Assembly: GCF_042453785.1 (NCBI RefSeq)
Contig: NC_091663.1
Location: 35,700,001-35,764,000 of the forward strand
Source: Malus domestica
Taxonomy: Eukaryota; Streptophyta; Magnoliopsida; Rosales; Rosaceae
DNA: 64,000 nucleotides
Direction of reading: 5' to 3'
The notes under the pieces are model-generated. The model worked only from the letters and a program-made list of their open reading frames with translations. It was not told the origin of the DNA and searched no databases. Positions 11,494 to 22,940 of the stretch are shown piece by piece. Position numbers and translations under genes: made by a program. Position 1 is the first letter of the stretch; the number at the start of each line of letters is the position of its first letter.

Positions 11494-12690
11494 GGCCAAA
11501 TTTCTTTTGTGGTCCATGTGGTGACACGCCACTTTCAATGTGATCCTTGTGGTGAAAAAACTATTAATTAAACCCCCGTGGTGAACCCTATTAACAATTA
11601 AGGTTTAAATCCAAAGTTCCGTTAGTCTTCCATTAAATAAAATCATGTGACTATCACATGTGGATCGGTCAAAATTAAGTTAATTTATTTTGAAAAATAA
11701 AAAGACATAAACATGATCGAATTAAAATAAAATTACAAATAAAAGATACTTGTAAAGATAAAAAAAAAACCCAGCAGTTTCTGTATCTCATTTCAGGCTC
11801 CCAGCCAGCGCCATAGCCATTAGTGGACCTCCTCCACCGTTACTAAACATCACCCTAATTTGATAGCACATGTATCTCAAACTATATAATGCAGAAAAAT
11901 CACATAGGCACAAGAATAACTTAAAGAGTTAAAGACAATGGGTGAAATGCAGTATATATGCATTCAGATGGGCGAAAGGCATTATAGAATTAAAGACAAT
12001 GGGTGAAAGGCATCGTAGAAAATTCAATCTTCAGGTCTACCCTCCACATATGAACTTCAAGAGAGTAAGAAACTTAAAGAATTAAAATTCAAAGAAGATT
12101 AAGAAAAAAAATTGAAAGGTTGTGTACTGGCCGACTAGGGCCTACATAAAACGACATTACCAATTAAAGACAAAACTGAGAGGCATTTATGCATTCAAAC
12201 TGGTACAAATTGATACAAGAATGAAAATTCAAGTAAAACTAAGACTCTAACTCATGATCAAAGATGTGTTGGCATTGAAAAACCAATGGTATATTAGAAG
12301 TATTAGGATTTCCAAACGAAATTAAATTATACCTAAGAAATTAGGCCCGACTTCACCTTCACCTCTTCCCCTAGCCATTGACGTGGTTTTACATGTTTAG
12401 TTTCAGTCTTCGCGTTCAAGCTTTTTTTTTTCTTGTAAAATCTAATTTCAGTTAAATCCTAAATTATACTAGATGTCCATTGAATAAGATGTAATTTGGA
12501 TTGAAATGACGAATTTGACCCATCATGTGATAGTCATGTGAGTTTATTTAACGGAAGACTAACGGAAATTTGGATTTGGACCTCAATTGCTAACAAGGCC
12601 CACTACGAGGGTTTAAGTAAAAGATTTTTCACCACAAGGGTCACATCGAAAGTGGAGTGTCACCACAGGGATCACGAAAAAAAATTGGCC
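11494..12690. mobile_element. Non-autonomous Mutator-like element with long TIRs
   Basis: The two ends are inverted copies over roughly 190 bp: the left end starts GGCCAAATTTCTTTTGTGGT and the right end ends ..AATTGGCC. Both carry matching blocks such as GTTAGTCTTCC and GACTATCACATG. A perfect 9-bp target duplication TTTAAATAA flanks it (11485-11493 and 12691-12699). Long TIRs plus a 9-bp duplication identify a MULE-type element. The roughly 800-bp centre has no transposase frame. Confidence 0.9.
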
Positions 12691-12991
12691 TTTAAATAAA
12701 GTTAAATTTTAACAGACTGGTGTGTAGTCAAGTTAATCAGAGTAGTGTACTCCACCATTTGTATTCATGTTTGAAATCCTCTTCTCGTAGTTTAAATAAA
12801 TTTAATATAATTACATATCATTTGTCAAAGAAAAAAAATAAAAAAACTAAACCCCGATTTATTATAAAACAAAAAGTTCCAATAAAAAACGAAGCTATGA
12901 TATAAAGGGTCTGTAATTCAAGTATCAAGAGTACCATATCTTTTTACCTGAAGTATTAACCCTCCCCCTATTGCTTGTATAAGAAAAAGGA

Positions 12992-13138
12992 AGGGTGATG
13001 CTATCCACACGTCACTTTTTACTTTTCACACACTCATCTTAATTTATAGTCGTCAAATCAAATGAATTAAAGAAAATCAAAGGATATAAATTAACAAAGA
13101 GTGTGCGAGAGGTAAAAATGAATGTGTGGATAGCACCG
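12992..13138. repeat. MITE-like inverted repeat ('CTATCCACA' family), copy 2
   Basis: The left end GGTGATGCTATCCACACGTC pairs with the right end AATGTGTGGATAGCACC, with inner TTTTTACTTTTCACACACTC matching GAGTGTGCGAGAGGTAAAAA. This is the clearest copy of the family in the window. Confidence 0.65.
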
Positions 13139-13171
13139 TTCAAAAGGAAAGGTATGAAATCAATTTATTTT

Positions 13172-13312
13172 AGAGCAGTGCTATCCATACACTAATTTTA
13201 GAGCAGTGATATCCATACACTCATTTTCAACTGTTAGATCGAATAAATTGAATATCAACAGCAAAAAATTAACAAAAATGTAAAAAAGATAAAAATAAGT
13301 GTGTGAATAGAA
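13172..13312. repeat. MITE-like inverted repeat ('CTATCCACA' family), copy 3
   Basis: AGAGCAGTGCTATCCATACACTAATTTT and a partly duplicated AGAGCAGTGATATCCATACACT lie at the left, and GTGTGTGAATAGAAG at the right. The left terminus is doubled, and the copy is more decayed than the one at 12992. Confidence 0.45.
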
Positions 13313-13549
13313 GTAGACATTTTTACGATGATGTAGCAGAGATGAATAGAAAACCTCATAATTAGTGGATCTCAATGAATTTGCTGAATATAAAACAAAT
13401 TCTTGACTTTTTGTTAACTTAATTTGTTTGGTGTAACCTGAAGATATAGTAAGATGTTAGCAGCATTGAAATTTGGAATGAGAAATAATATTAATCTGAG
13501 GTTAATATTATCTATTACGTACATAATACCTACTTAATTACTCTAGCAC

Positions 13550-13690
13550 TGCAGATATTGGCTTGTATTCCGAGCTATGGTGAATCAAACGATGATGGTC
13601 AGAAGAGGCTTAAATGTTTTTGTAATTCTTTTTAGTTCCAAAAAAAATGAACTGTCGTGATTAAGCCATCAACTGATTTTTTTTTTCTTA
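13550..13690 (+). repeat. Partial SINE related to the copy at 17932
   Basis: It shares the order GAATCA.ACGATGATGG, AGA..GCT.AAATG, GAACTG.CGT.AT.AAGCCA.CA with 17932-18139, followed by a T-rich stretch. The tRNA-like head is weak or missing and no target duplication is seen. Confidence 0.45.
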
Positions 13691-14308
13691 AAAAAGTATT
13701 TATAAGCACGTATAAGAACTATATATTATATTGTTTTGTTTTTATTTTATGTAATAAATCAGCAGAGGTCAAGCCGTCCAAATGAATAACAATAATCAAA
13801 TATTGCATGTAACATGCTCAAGCATGCGGGCTTTTGCTTTGCTTGCATATAAATTATAATATGATTTTTTGATGAAAAACGATTTCACAATTCAGTTTTG
13901 TGACAAACCACCAAATCATACGATTCATATACGTTTATAAAACCCCCACATGCACACAAACACATATTGTATGTTTTAGTGAGAGTCAAAATGAAATTAT
14001 TGGTAGACTAATTTCCTTTTTGTACGATTGATCGATGTTTTACACTAAATTTATCTATATTACATATAAGATAATACGAATTCAAATGCATAAAAGTGAA
14101 CATTGCTACAACCAATTTAGCTAAAACATTTCTACTTGGTAAACCATTGAATGTAAAATATCACGAGGTTGCAGCAAAGTACTGAATTTGTGAGCCTTCG
14201 TACGTACAACCATATGGTAGTTTTATATATTAAGATTAATTTGTTACTTGCTAGGTTTAGAAATGTAACACCGGTACATGATGTACAAATTCACTCAATT
14301 TGTAATAT

Positions 14309-14329
14309 AATATATATATATATATATAT
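14309..14329. repeat. (TA)n microsatellite
   Basis: About ten TA units. Confidence 0.9.
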
Positions 14330-15814
14330 TTGTTTATTTTATTATAAAATTAGACATAACCATATCGTCTACTGATCATATTATAACACGTGGAAAAACA
14401 CCAGACAAGTGTTTTAGACGTATAGATATTTCTTTCACAAATCTTAGAGGGGAAAAAACACTTTAGGTCATGCAACCAAATTACGAGAGATTTTTTAGTG
14501 TACTTGTAACACAGGCTATACGTCATAAGTCATTATATAAATGGTGGAACACTTGAAAAAAAAAAAAAAAAAAAAACCTTTCCCCACTACGTATGATGTA
14601 CCATCCCATATTCTGAGTACATTGAATCATCTCAACCAATTACATGACCTACTATGACTTTGCATTCCTGTCCACAAAATCTATCTTTACATTAATTTGT
14701 AGAACTACCTTGAGAAGTAGAGAGATGGATAACGAGTCCAATAGGGTTAACCGAACAATTCCAGTTGGATTATGAGACAGCTCTAATTAGTGTTAATATC
14801 ATACTATCTCGGCACGCATGTGGTGAAAAAAAAAAACGACTTTAGTATTGCTAAATGATAAAATTATTTGGATGCATCACACACATTTTTTAATATATAT
14901 TAAATAATTAATATGTCAACAAATGTGTCGGTTTTATACTTCTATACAGCACCACCCATTACGCAAACAAATAGCACATTATTTGCACACTATTATTAAT
15001 TTGGAGATGCATGCTATACATTTGGCCTCAACAGACCATTAGTTTGAATTTGAAGATGCTATTACAACAAAAAGATAAAAATAAAAAAAATCGACATCAA
15101 CTTTGAGGTTGGCAATGAGAATCATTCACATATATATAATCTATAAATAATGTTTTTTAGTACACCGATAACGTTAGTGGGTTAAATAATTAATTTTTAA
15201 GGAAAGAAAAGAATGAACGGGATCAAACATGTATCAAAGTGCATATATTATTTCCACCATAAAGCACCATCTGATATGACAAATATTAAACAAACTAAAA
15301 TCATAAGCTAATAAAATATTTCTATAATCTACCGATACTGGCATGAAAGATAAAAAGGAAGAGAATAGAGAACAAAGGAGGTAGAGAGCCTAAAGGCTAA
15401 ACTTATCAACTTTTTCTTTCGAGCACCTTCGATCATAGAGATTTTAGTTACAGATCACGAAAAGGAATCGATTTCTTCTTTAACTATCTTTCTCCCAACC
15501 TCACGGCCATGAACAAACCACACGACATGTTCGATTATTTTATTGCGTTTTCTCAATAAATGGAATCATATGCAACCACTTCTACTTCAAGTTTATATGG
15601 TCCTGGTTACATACGTGTGAGTTGTGTACATCTTCCTCGATCCTCCACCATCCAAATTTAACAAAAAAAGTAGTACTTATCACAAGCTCAAGTACGTTCA
15701 AAGTAAAGGGATGGTCACATTTTTTGGATGAATTAGTATCTTCATGGTCTTCGTCTTGGGAGTTTCGGGTAATCAAGCAAGGGCGGAGTCATCCTTATGT
15801 TAGAGTCGCATGTG

Positions 15815-15950
15815 GTCTTATATCCTAGTTGATAATGTATTTGGTTTCTACTCATGCGTCTGGAGTTCGAAACTCCTTCTCTTCTAAATTATTGTAATAA
15901 TTTCAAACCCCTCCTCATTCCCTTAATAATATATTTTTTTTTAAATCCCT
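15815..15950 (+). repeat. Possible tRNA-derived SINE fragment
   Basis: GGAGTTCGAAACTCC has the form of a pol III B box, about 40-45 bases after a weak A-box-like TCCTAGTTGATAATG, followed by a T-rich tail. No target duplication was found, so this is tentative. Confidence 0.3.
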
Positions 15951-17798
15951 AGGTTAGGGTGGGTTGGTTCTAATCCAATTGTGTTTATGAAAAACAAAAT
16001 AGCTAATTTACAGGAAACTCGTCTCACTCGATGAAAATTAGATATCTCACCCAAGCAAAAATTAGCCAACTAGATCAAAGCAGCTCCCAAAACGACTCCA
16101 GTCAGTTAACTAGATGGAAGCATTTCGGAATAAAGAAATTATAACCCACCCTTGAGAAAATTCCTGGATTCCATTTTTGTAGGTAAGATCCATATTAGAG
16201 GTTTAATTATAGGTACATAAGATCGATCCTCGACTAAATACCATAATTTTAATTTTAAAATGTGGAAAATATGTAGTAACCACCTTACCACACCCAGATA
16301 TTTAACATAATATTAATATTTTCGTCCAACTATTTGACCTAAACTCAGAGATCTTTCTTTATATTGGAGCACATGTAACTAAAGTTTTCATGCTTGAAAT
16401 GTTACATCCTAAATGGAACCCTAAAAGTTGGCATGCATAGTGAAAACGTATGTACAAATACGAGATCGATATATAGATTTATGTCGTTATCAAGAGCATC
16501 AAGAATAAATGGTTCCTCTAAGTATATGCTAAATTATATTGAAAAAGATTGATGTTCACGGCATGAGATATACATGTTGAGTTTCTATTGGCATGAAGTT
16601 TTGAGGATAACAAATTGCGTGAAAAGTTGAAATTGAATTTTGACTTTTCTACAAAGTGATTTTGTGGGTCTCCATCCAAATGTCACACTTTTTTGAACTC
16701 CATTTTACATGGACCTCACAAGTCTCATGGGTACCCTTGATTTTGAGCTAAAAAGGCAAATGGAATCATGGCCTTTTCCCCCACTATATAGTTTCAGCTT
16801 AAGCTTGGCTTCCTTGCAAAACTTGGCCACGTAAAGTTCGTTTTATTTTATTACAAATCTACCATTACTATGAAAAGGTTTTACATGTCATGAAAATGTG
16901 TGGGAGGACTGCTCACATATGTAGATAATTTGAACTCAGAACATGAGAGATTGTACTAATTTGCATAGAAATTGAAAGACCCAAAATTCAATAGAGAAAA
17001 CTAAAAACATTGCACAAACTCAGAAACTCAAATATGAGGTAAAGAGTAAGCAAGAAAATTTTTAAATATAAGTTAAAGCCAAAGAAAAGTCGATATAATA
17101 AGGAGAGGGATGAAAAGAAATATGAGGACTAGCCTGGAGCAAAAAAGAGTTTGAATTTAGAGCACACTTGAATTTCAAGAGTATTGGATTGATATGCAGC
17201 AACATCACCTGTTACAGTGGGAAAAAGAAAAAAAGGTAGGATCGGCTAGGGACTATTGTAGTCCCTTGGTAGCTGCGCCATTGTCACGGATGCATTGTTA
17301 TTAAAGAGTTTGTGTCAATGATGTAATATTATGTGTACATTTTTATATAAATTTATACAAAACAATATAATGTTGTATTCGTATCATATAAGTTACTCTC
17401 AATTAACACAGATTCTAATAAAGGTTAAAGCCTTTAAAGTTAAGTTATTCCCTCTTAATTTACTTAAAGAGGCGATGGCTTTGTCATTCCTTTTAGAAAC
17501 AAGAACTTTTTATCCTGATTGGAAGATTAAAATTTGCCATACTATTGAGAAATTTGAGACAGGTACGTTTTTACCCAAATTGGATTCTCTAACCCTTCTT
17601 TTTACAAATAAAGTACTCAATAAAAATATGTCAAAGTGCGCAGTTGACACGACTGAAAATGCTCTTTGTTAAAAGGATGCATACCGTCCCTTCTCTCCCT
17701 CCTCCACCTCACTTTAGTTTAGCTTGCTCAGTACACTCCATTTTGAAGTTTTGCGTCCGTGCGGAGCCCTAGCTTCATATATTAACGACCTTATCTAT

Positions 17799-17860
17799 AC
17801 ATACATATATATATATATATATATACACACATACATATATATATATACATATATATATAT
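17799..17860. repeat. (AT)/(AC) compound microsatellite
   Basis: Alternating TATA and ACAC tracts run for about 60 bases. Confidence 0.9.
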
Positions 17861-17931
17861 GGAGGATCTTGTAATACAAGCATTAAGTTCTATCTCATGA
17901 TATTCTATGTTTTAATTATGATAACATTAGA

Positions 17932-18139
17932 ATCACCACATGGTGGCTCAGTGGTTGCAAAAAATTTCAGGTCCTTATTCCATGCAGCATTGTCTTGGAT
18001 GCAATTTCTAGCAGTGGGTGAATCACACGATGATGGCCAAGAGAATGCTGAAATGCCTATGTAAATCTTCTCGACCCCCGAAATGATCAACTGCCGTATA
18101 AAGCCAACAGTTAGTCCCCTTTTGAAAAAAGAAGAAAGG
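17932..18139 (+). mobile_element. SINE with an 18-bp target-site duplication
   Basis: The 208-bp insert is bounded by perfect copies of AATTATGATAACATTAGA (17914-17931 and 18140-18157). Its head, GGTGGCTCAGTGGTTG, resembles a tRNA A box, and its end is A-rich (TTGAAAAAAGAAGAAAGG). These features together identify a SINE. A diverged partial relative lies at 13550. Confidence 0.8.
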
Positions 18140-18157
18140 AATTATGATAACATTAGA

Positions 18158-18954
18158 GTATCAATTAAGGACCACATAATTGAATTTGAAATGAAGTCTA
18201 CGTTGGGTTACGTACTAATTAAAACAAAATTGGATATGTTCTCATGTTGATGTAATGTCAATCAGATGTTTTACGTGCATTATAGTATTAGTATGACATA
18301 AAGATATAAACTCACATGGATTGACAGGTAAACGTCAAGCTTATGAAAGAAGCTGCTTATTTTCTTTTCATGCAGAATTAGAGAATTAGACAGCAAACCT
18401 TTATTAAGAATAACACAAAAATAACACAAAAACTGGAAAAAAGGAAAAAAAAGTAATAAGCGGATTGGTGGTAAGTGGCTTTGTTATAAGCAGCTTTTAG
18501 CCAGACAGCCAGCCGGCTTAATTATTTGGCAGTCCACTACTGTCTTTTATGGTGGTGGCAACTGCTGAGAAGCTATCGTCCATCCATCCATGTCTTCGGT
18601 GGAGAGTGAAGTCTGCGGACACAACAAAGACGAACACACAAATTGCTAACCCTAAAACTTTAGGTCACCACCCTACAGTCTTGGGTCCCACGCAACTTTC
18701 CTTCCTCGTCTACAAGCCAACAACAGTGGAGCTCTCTCATTGGACCCTACCACCCAAAACGAACTTTCCTGGTTATGGGGTTGCTGCCCTGCACCACATA
18801 TATGGCATTTTCTGGGTCGGCCTTTGTCATAAAATTTGTTATGCCTACTTGTAGTGATGTCAAATAGCATTATGGGCAAAACCACCTCTTGTGTTTCTGT
18901 AGTGTGTTTTGGTTTTTTCATAGATTATCAACAATTTCTTTCTTTTTTCTAAAG
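18158..18954. other. Spacer without a recognised gene
   Basis: Mixed composition. A GC-richer segment at 18540-18850 holds a 101-residue open frame on the forward strand with no domain, no good context and no neighbouring exon signals; I do not call it. The rest is AT-rich. Confidence 0.4.
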
Positions 18955-18963
18955 TTTAAATAA

Positions 18964-19321
18964 GACTTTTTAATCAAAATGATCCTTAAAATTGACATTA
19001 CTCCTCACTTTAGTCTATGAAATTTAAAAAATATATATAAGTGGCCTATGAATTTGTCCACCATCAATCATTTTGGTGCTTCCAAGAAATCTGCTTTAAA
19101 TAAGGATAAAATGACAAAAATACCCTCAATTTGTCAAATCATTTTTACCCATTGTTCATTAAATTGAGGATATTTTTGTCATATTTAACATAAATTTTTT
19201 CACGGAATGACCAAAATAATTGATGGTGGACAAACTCATGAACCACTTCTATTGATTTCGAATCTCAAAAACCAAAATGAGGAGCTACACCAACCTCAGA
19301 GATCATTTTAGATAAAAAGCC
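18964..19321. mobile_element. Short Mutator-like MITE, 9-bp target duplication
   Basis: Ends GACTTTTTAATCAAAATGATC and (reverse complement) GGCTTTTTATCTAAAATGATC form the inverted repeats. TTTAAATAA flanks both sides (18955-18963 and 19322-19330). The 9-bp duplication fits Mutator-like elements. It uses the same target word as the larger element at 11494, although the two are unrelated in sequence. Confidence 0.8.
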
Positions 19322-19617
19322 TTTAAATAAATACAGTTAGTTAAGAGCACTCATTAACATAAGGATAAAATGACAAAAATACCCTCAATTTGTCAAATCA
19401 TTTTTACCCATTGTTCATTAAATTGAGGATATTTTTGTCATATTTAACATAAATTTTTTCACGGAATGACCAAAATAATTGATGGTAGACAAACTCATGA
19501 ACCACTTCTATTGATTTCGAATCTCAAAAACCAAAATGAGGAGCTACACCAACCTCAGAGATCATTTTAGATAAAAAGCCTTTAAATAAATACAGTTAGT
19601 TAAGAGCACTCATTAAC
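19101..19617. repeat. 259-bp tandem duplication spanning the MITE's right half
   Basis: Two head-to-tail copies start at 19101 and 19360 (TAAGGATAAAATGACAAAAA). They are almost identical over about 258 bases; I noticed a single substitution. The unit takes the right two thirds of the MITE at 18964 plus its right flank, so the duplication is younger than the insertion. Confidence 0.9.
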
Positions 19618-20972
19618 TAACATTAGGTCAATGAATCTTCATTGTAAATGATCTCATCAAAGCTTTAGCATGCTAGTTGAGCTAACCATGATCTCATCAC
19701 ACTAAGTCAATGTATCTTCATTAGGGATTGAACTAGTATAAAATAGTGTGCTAATACAAATCCTAAATAGATTAAAAGTGCTACATAGAAGGAATACCTG
19801 GAAAATTACTATCAAATAACTAGTTGATGATTAAAATGATGGATCAAGCAAATCGATTACTCGATACAATTTATTTAAGGGCTTGTTTACTTATCAGTAA
19901 TGGGGAAATAAAGATTCTGATAACTTAATACATAATAGAGGTCACGTAACTATACACTTTAGGTGAAAGAATTTATTAATCGTTACATGCATGCAATATG
20001 CTAATTAGTAAAGACCGTTAATCCGTTAATATTCTTCTTACCTTAAACAACAACGCCAACTATTCGTAAACCAAAAAATTCATGATTGATAGGCTACAAA
20101 TGGTGATCTAAGACAAAAGTGCAGAGTAATTAACCAAAAACAACAATTCACATTCGACAATGTATAAACTATGATTACATGATAATTTATACGGAAAGGG
20201 ATCCTCGCCGAATCCTTTTTTTGGGGATCCCGTGATCGTGTCCGTTCATCGTACATCGTACGATCAATTTTCGTTAAGTACTATTTATATTTAATTTTAA
20301 ATTTTTTATTTCAAATGATTTCTGATCGCACGATGTACGATGAACAGACACGATCATAGAATCCCCAGAAAAAAAATCCGGTGAGGATCCTTTTCCAATT
20401 TATATCACCTCAACCAAAGAGCTTTCCATTCGGTGGCCAATGTATAACTAAATTTAATTAGCTAATTATTGTTTGTAAAGTTAGCCAGCCTGTTGGAGCT
20501 TTATAATTTTGTTAAAGTAGCCAAAAAGCTTCATTTAGTTAGGGGGTTGAGATGCTCGTAATTAGTTCGTATGACAATTAGGTGCAAATGTACTATTTAA
20601 TAATTACTGATTAATTAACTAGTTACGATCATATTAATTAGATCCAATATTAGACATTTGAATTACATAATTCCTCATTAATTTATGCTTAAGCATTCGA
20701 CATGAGAGGCGGTAAATCAATTTATTGAGTTGTTAATGAGTACCTGTTAAGATATCATCTAACACTACTATCTACTTATCTCACTTTTATATTATGGTGA
20801 GACTAAATAAAATAGGTATGAAAGTACTCATTAATTTATCATCAATCATACAATATGCTTTGGATTCTTTGAATTAAATCATAAACTATACGCGCATTCT
20901 GCAATACATGTTAAGTTAGTTATTGAAATATCCACCCAATATTTAATTTTATAAGACTAAAATTATGAACTT
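19618..20972. other. AT-rich spacer with one foldback MITE
   Basis: No gene seen. It contains the hairpin element at 20192-20396 and otherwise unstructured AT-rich sequence, up to the Cassandra element. Confidence 0.5.
20192..20396. repeat. Foldback MITE, copy 1
   Basis: The arms fold almost end to end: CGGAAAGGGATCCTCGCCG at the left pairs with CCGGTGAGGATCCTTTTCC at the right, and TTCATCGTACATCGTACGATC pairs with GATCGCACGATGTACGATGAA. An 8-bp direct repeat AATTTATA (20184-20191, 20397-20404) flanks it. Eight bases would suggest hAT; a ninth, mismatched base leaves Mutator-like possible. Confidence 0.75.
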
Positions 20973-21608
20973 TGTAAGATCCCACATCGCCCCGAGGTGA
21001 GGATATTGTAAGCCTTATATGTATGTTCCCATCTCTACCTAGCACGAAGCATTTTGGGAGCTCACTGGCTTCGGGTTTCATCGGAACTCCGAAGTTAAGC
21101 GAGTTCGCGCGAGAGCAATCCTAGGATGGGTGACCCACTAGGAAGTTCTCGTGTGAGTTCCTAGAAACAAAACTGTGAGGGCGTGGTCAGGGCCCAAAGC
21201 GGACAATATCGTGCTATGGTGGAGTCGAGCCCGGGCCGGGATGTGACAATTTGGTATCAGAGCCAATCCCTGGCCGGAAGTGTGCCGACGAGGACGTCGA
21301 GCCCCTAAGTGGATTGTAAGATCCTACATTGCCCAAGGGTGAGGATCCTGTAAGCCTTATATGTATATTCCCATCTCTACCTAGCACGAGGCCTTTTGGG
21401 AGCTCATTGGCTTCGGGTTCCATCGAAACTCCGAAGTTAAGTGAGTTCACGAGAGAGCAATCTCAGGATGGGTGATCCATTGGGAAGTTCTCGTGTGAGT
21501 TCCTAGAAACAAAACTGTGAATGCGTGGTCGGAGTCCAAAACGGACAATATCGTGCTACGGCAGAGTCGAGCCCGACATGTGGTGGGGACTCGAGTCGGG
21601 ATGTGATA
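20973..21608 (+). mobile_element. Cassandra element (TRIM LTR element carrying 5S rRNA sequence)
   Basis: LTRs at 20973-21248 and 21315-21608 start TGTAAGATCC and end TGTGA(C/T)A. A perfect 5-bp target duplication AACTT flanks the element. Just inside the left LTR is TGGTATCAGAGCC, the primer site complementary to initiator-Met tRNA. The internal domain is only about 66 bases and non-coding. Each LTR holds a long stretch homologous to plant 5S rRNA, including ACTCCGAAGTTAAG and AGGATGGGTGA, the region that holds the pol III internal promoter. These traits define Cassandra. It is structurally complete, depends on other elements for movement, and its diverged LTRs show it is not recent. Confidence 0.95.
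21047..21167 (+). repeat. 5S rRNA-derived segment in the left Cassandra LTR
   Basis: Homologous to the plant 5S gene from the TTCGGGTTTCATCGGAACTC region through GGATGGGTGACCCACTAGG to TTCTCGTGTGAGTTCCT. The 5' part of real 5S RNA is replaced, so this is the element's own 5S-like sequence, not a 5S gene. A matching segment lies in the right LTR (about 21389-21511). Confidence 0.85.
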
Positions 21609-22212
21609 AACTTGGTTAGAATTAATATAAGGCTGAGACTCAGCCAAATTACCAAATTAGGGTACCATTTAAAATAAGATTCATGTTTAATAAAATTTTA
21701 AACTTTTGGAAAAGTATTAAGGCCAAAAAAGTTAATGAAAATGCAGATAAATTGGAAATGTAAAACTGCCACTAAGCTACCAAAGATAAACAAAGCAACA
21801 TTGTTAACCTGCTAAATTTTTTTATTAAAAGTTTTGAACCTTCAACCTAATCTGCGTTTACTCATCATCTTATTTATCAGCCATCATCAATGGCATTAAC
21901 TTACCACTTTGGGTCCAAGCTCAAATTAAATTTATATATATTTTTTTACTTTTTCATCTTCGATGTGAGTTTTACAACATTACAAAGTGCATAACGAATT
22001 TAAGCTATTGCGACGAGCCTAATTACAACAAGGTAACACAAATATATTTATTAAAATCGAACATGTAACCCCTAAAAAATATTATTAAAAAATTATGGAA
22101 AAAAATGGCTAATCGAGATGTTGGATTATTAAAAAAATTACAAAAAAAAGTCATTTCCGTCATTTTAGTTTACTTACACTCTGTCCCCGCCTCTGTAGTT
22201 CGCAACAGCTTC

Positions 22213-22396
22213 GGATCCTTTTGGTGAGAATCCTAGGATCCGTGAATTGTGTTCGTTTATCATAAATCGTGCTGTCAATTTTTGTCAAGTACTGTTTGTA
22301 TTTAATTTGAAACAAAAATATTTAAAATAATTTATGATCGTACGATAGACGATGAACGGACATGATTGACGAATCCTATGATCCTCACAAAGTGGA
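22213..22396. repeat. Foldback MITE, copy 2
   Basis: GGATCCTTTTGGTGAGAATC at the left pairs with GATCCTCACAAAGTGGATC at the right, and CGTTTATCATAAATCGTGC pairs with GTACGATAGACGATGAACG. It shares its inner core with the copy at 20192. Confidence 0.6.
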
Positions 22397-22442
22397 TCTG
22401 ACCAGGATTCAGGTTCCTGCAGTTCGGCCCAATGGGGAATTG

Positions 22443-22625
22443 GATCCCATCCGGATTAGAATTCTCATATCTTAATCATTTATCATGTATCGTGCTATCA
22501 TAAATCATTTAACTTTTTTATTTAAAATTAAACATAAATAATATCAGACGAAAACTGATCGCACGATGTACGATTGACAATTATGATGTAGAAATTTCTA
22601 AGATTAATGGATTCGAAAAGCATCC
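22443..22625. repeat. Foldback MITE, copy 3 (decayed)
   Basis: GGATCCCATCCGGATTAGAA and ATCATGTATCGTGCTATC at the left pair loosely with GATCGCACGATGTACGATTG and AAGCATCC at the right. It belongs to the same family as 20192 and 22213. Two members lie within 50 bases of each other upstream of the same gene. Confidence 0.5.
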
Positions 22626-22742
22626 TCTTTCGCCCAATGGTACCCTAAACATCGTTCAACGCCATGTCCCCCACCTCAAGATTGCCACGTCAAACGGTGG
22701 TCCCCGCCGACAATGACATAGCCACTCTCACTCCTCCGGCAG

Positions 22743-22748
22743 TATATA
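22743..22748 (+). promoter_or_regulatory. Candidate TATA box of the ALKBH10B-type gene
   Basis: TATATA lies about 195 bases upstream of the ATG at 22941, followed by a pyrimidine-rich leader (CTCTCT tracts at 22786-22832) typical of plant 5' UTRs. Confidence 0.45.
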
Positions 22749-22940
22749 TGTATTCCCCACCCAAACCCCTCCATGTGAATCTTCAACCTCTCTCTCCTCT
22801 CTTTCCTCCTCTCTTTGCTCTCTCTCCTCCTTAAATATCGAACGATTACTGAGACGAACGCCGGAAAAAGCATCCGATATTTGGTTTCAGAGTACGTAAA
22901 AAAGAGAAGGGAATTGCTTTCGGGATTAACGGTAACATAG

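Larger units (their letters stand above)
12700..17913. other. Gene-free, repeat-rich AT spacer
   Basis: It holds two MITE-like repeats (12992, 13172), a probable SINE fragment (13550-13690), a TA microsatellite (14309-14329), an A-run with a nearby hairpin repeat (about 14500-14620), a possible SINE (15815-15950) and long featureless AT-rich DNA. The open frames, including one at 17331-17672, have no recognisable domain and biased AT-driven composition. I see no gene. Confidence 0.55.
21609..22742. other. Upstream region of the demethylase gene, with two foldback MITEs
   Basis: AT-rich to 22190, then two hairpin MITEs (22213-22396 and 22443-22625) directly upstream of the ALKBH10B-type promoter. 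No gene is seen. Confidence 0.5.

Noticed and set aside
17331-17672. 113-codon open frame
   Set aside because: AT-driven composition, no recognisable domain, no exon or promoter signals.
18549-18854. 101-codon open frame in a GC-richer patch
   Set aside because: No family resemblance, no continuation; reading frame probably accidental.
21047-21511. Possible tandem 5S rRNA genes
   Set aside because: The 5' part of 5S is replaced, copies sit inside LTRs with a tRNA-primer site and a target duplication; this is Cassandra, not 5S rDNA.
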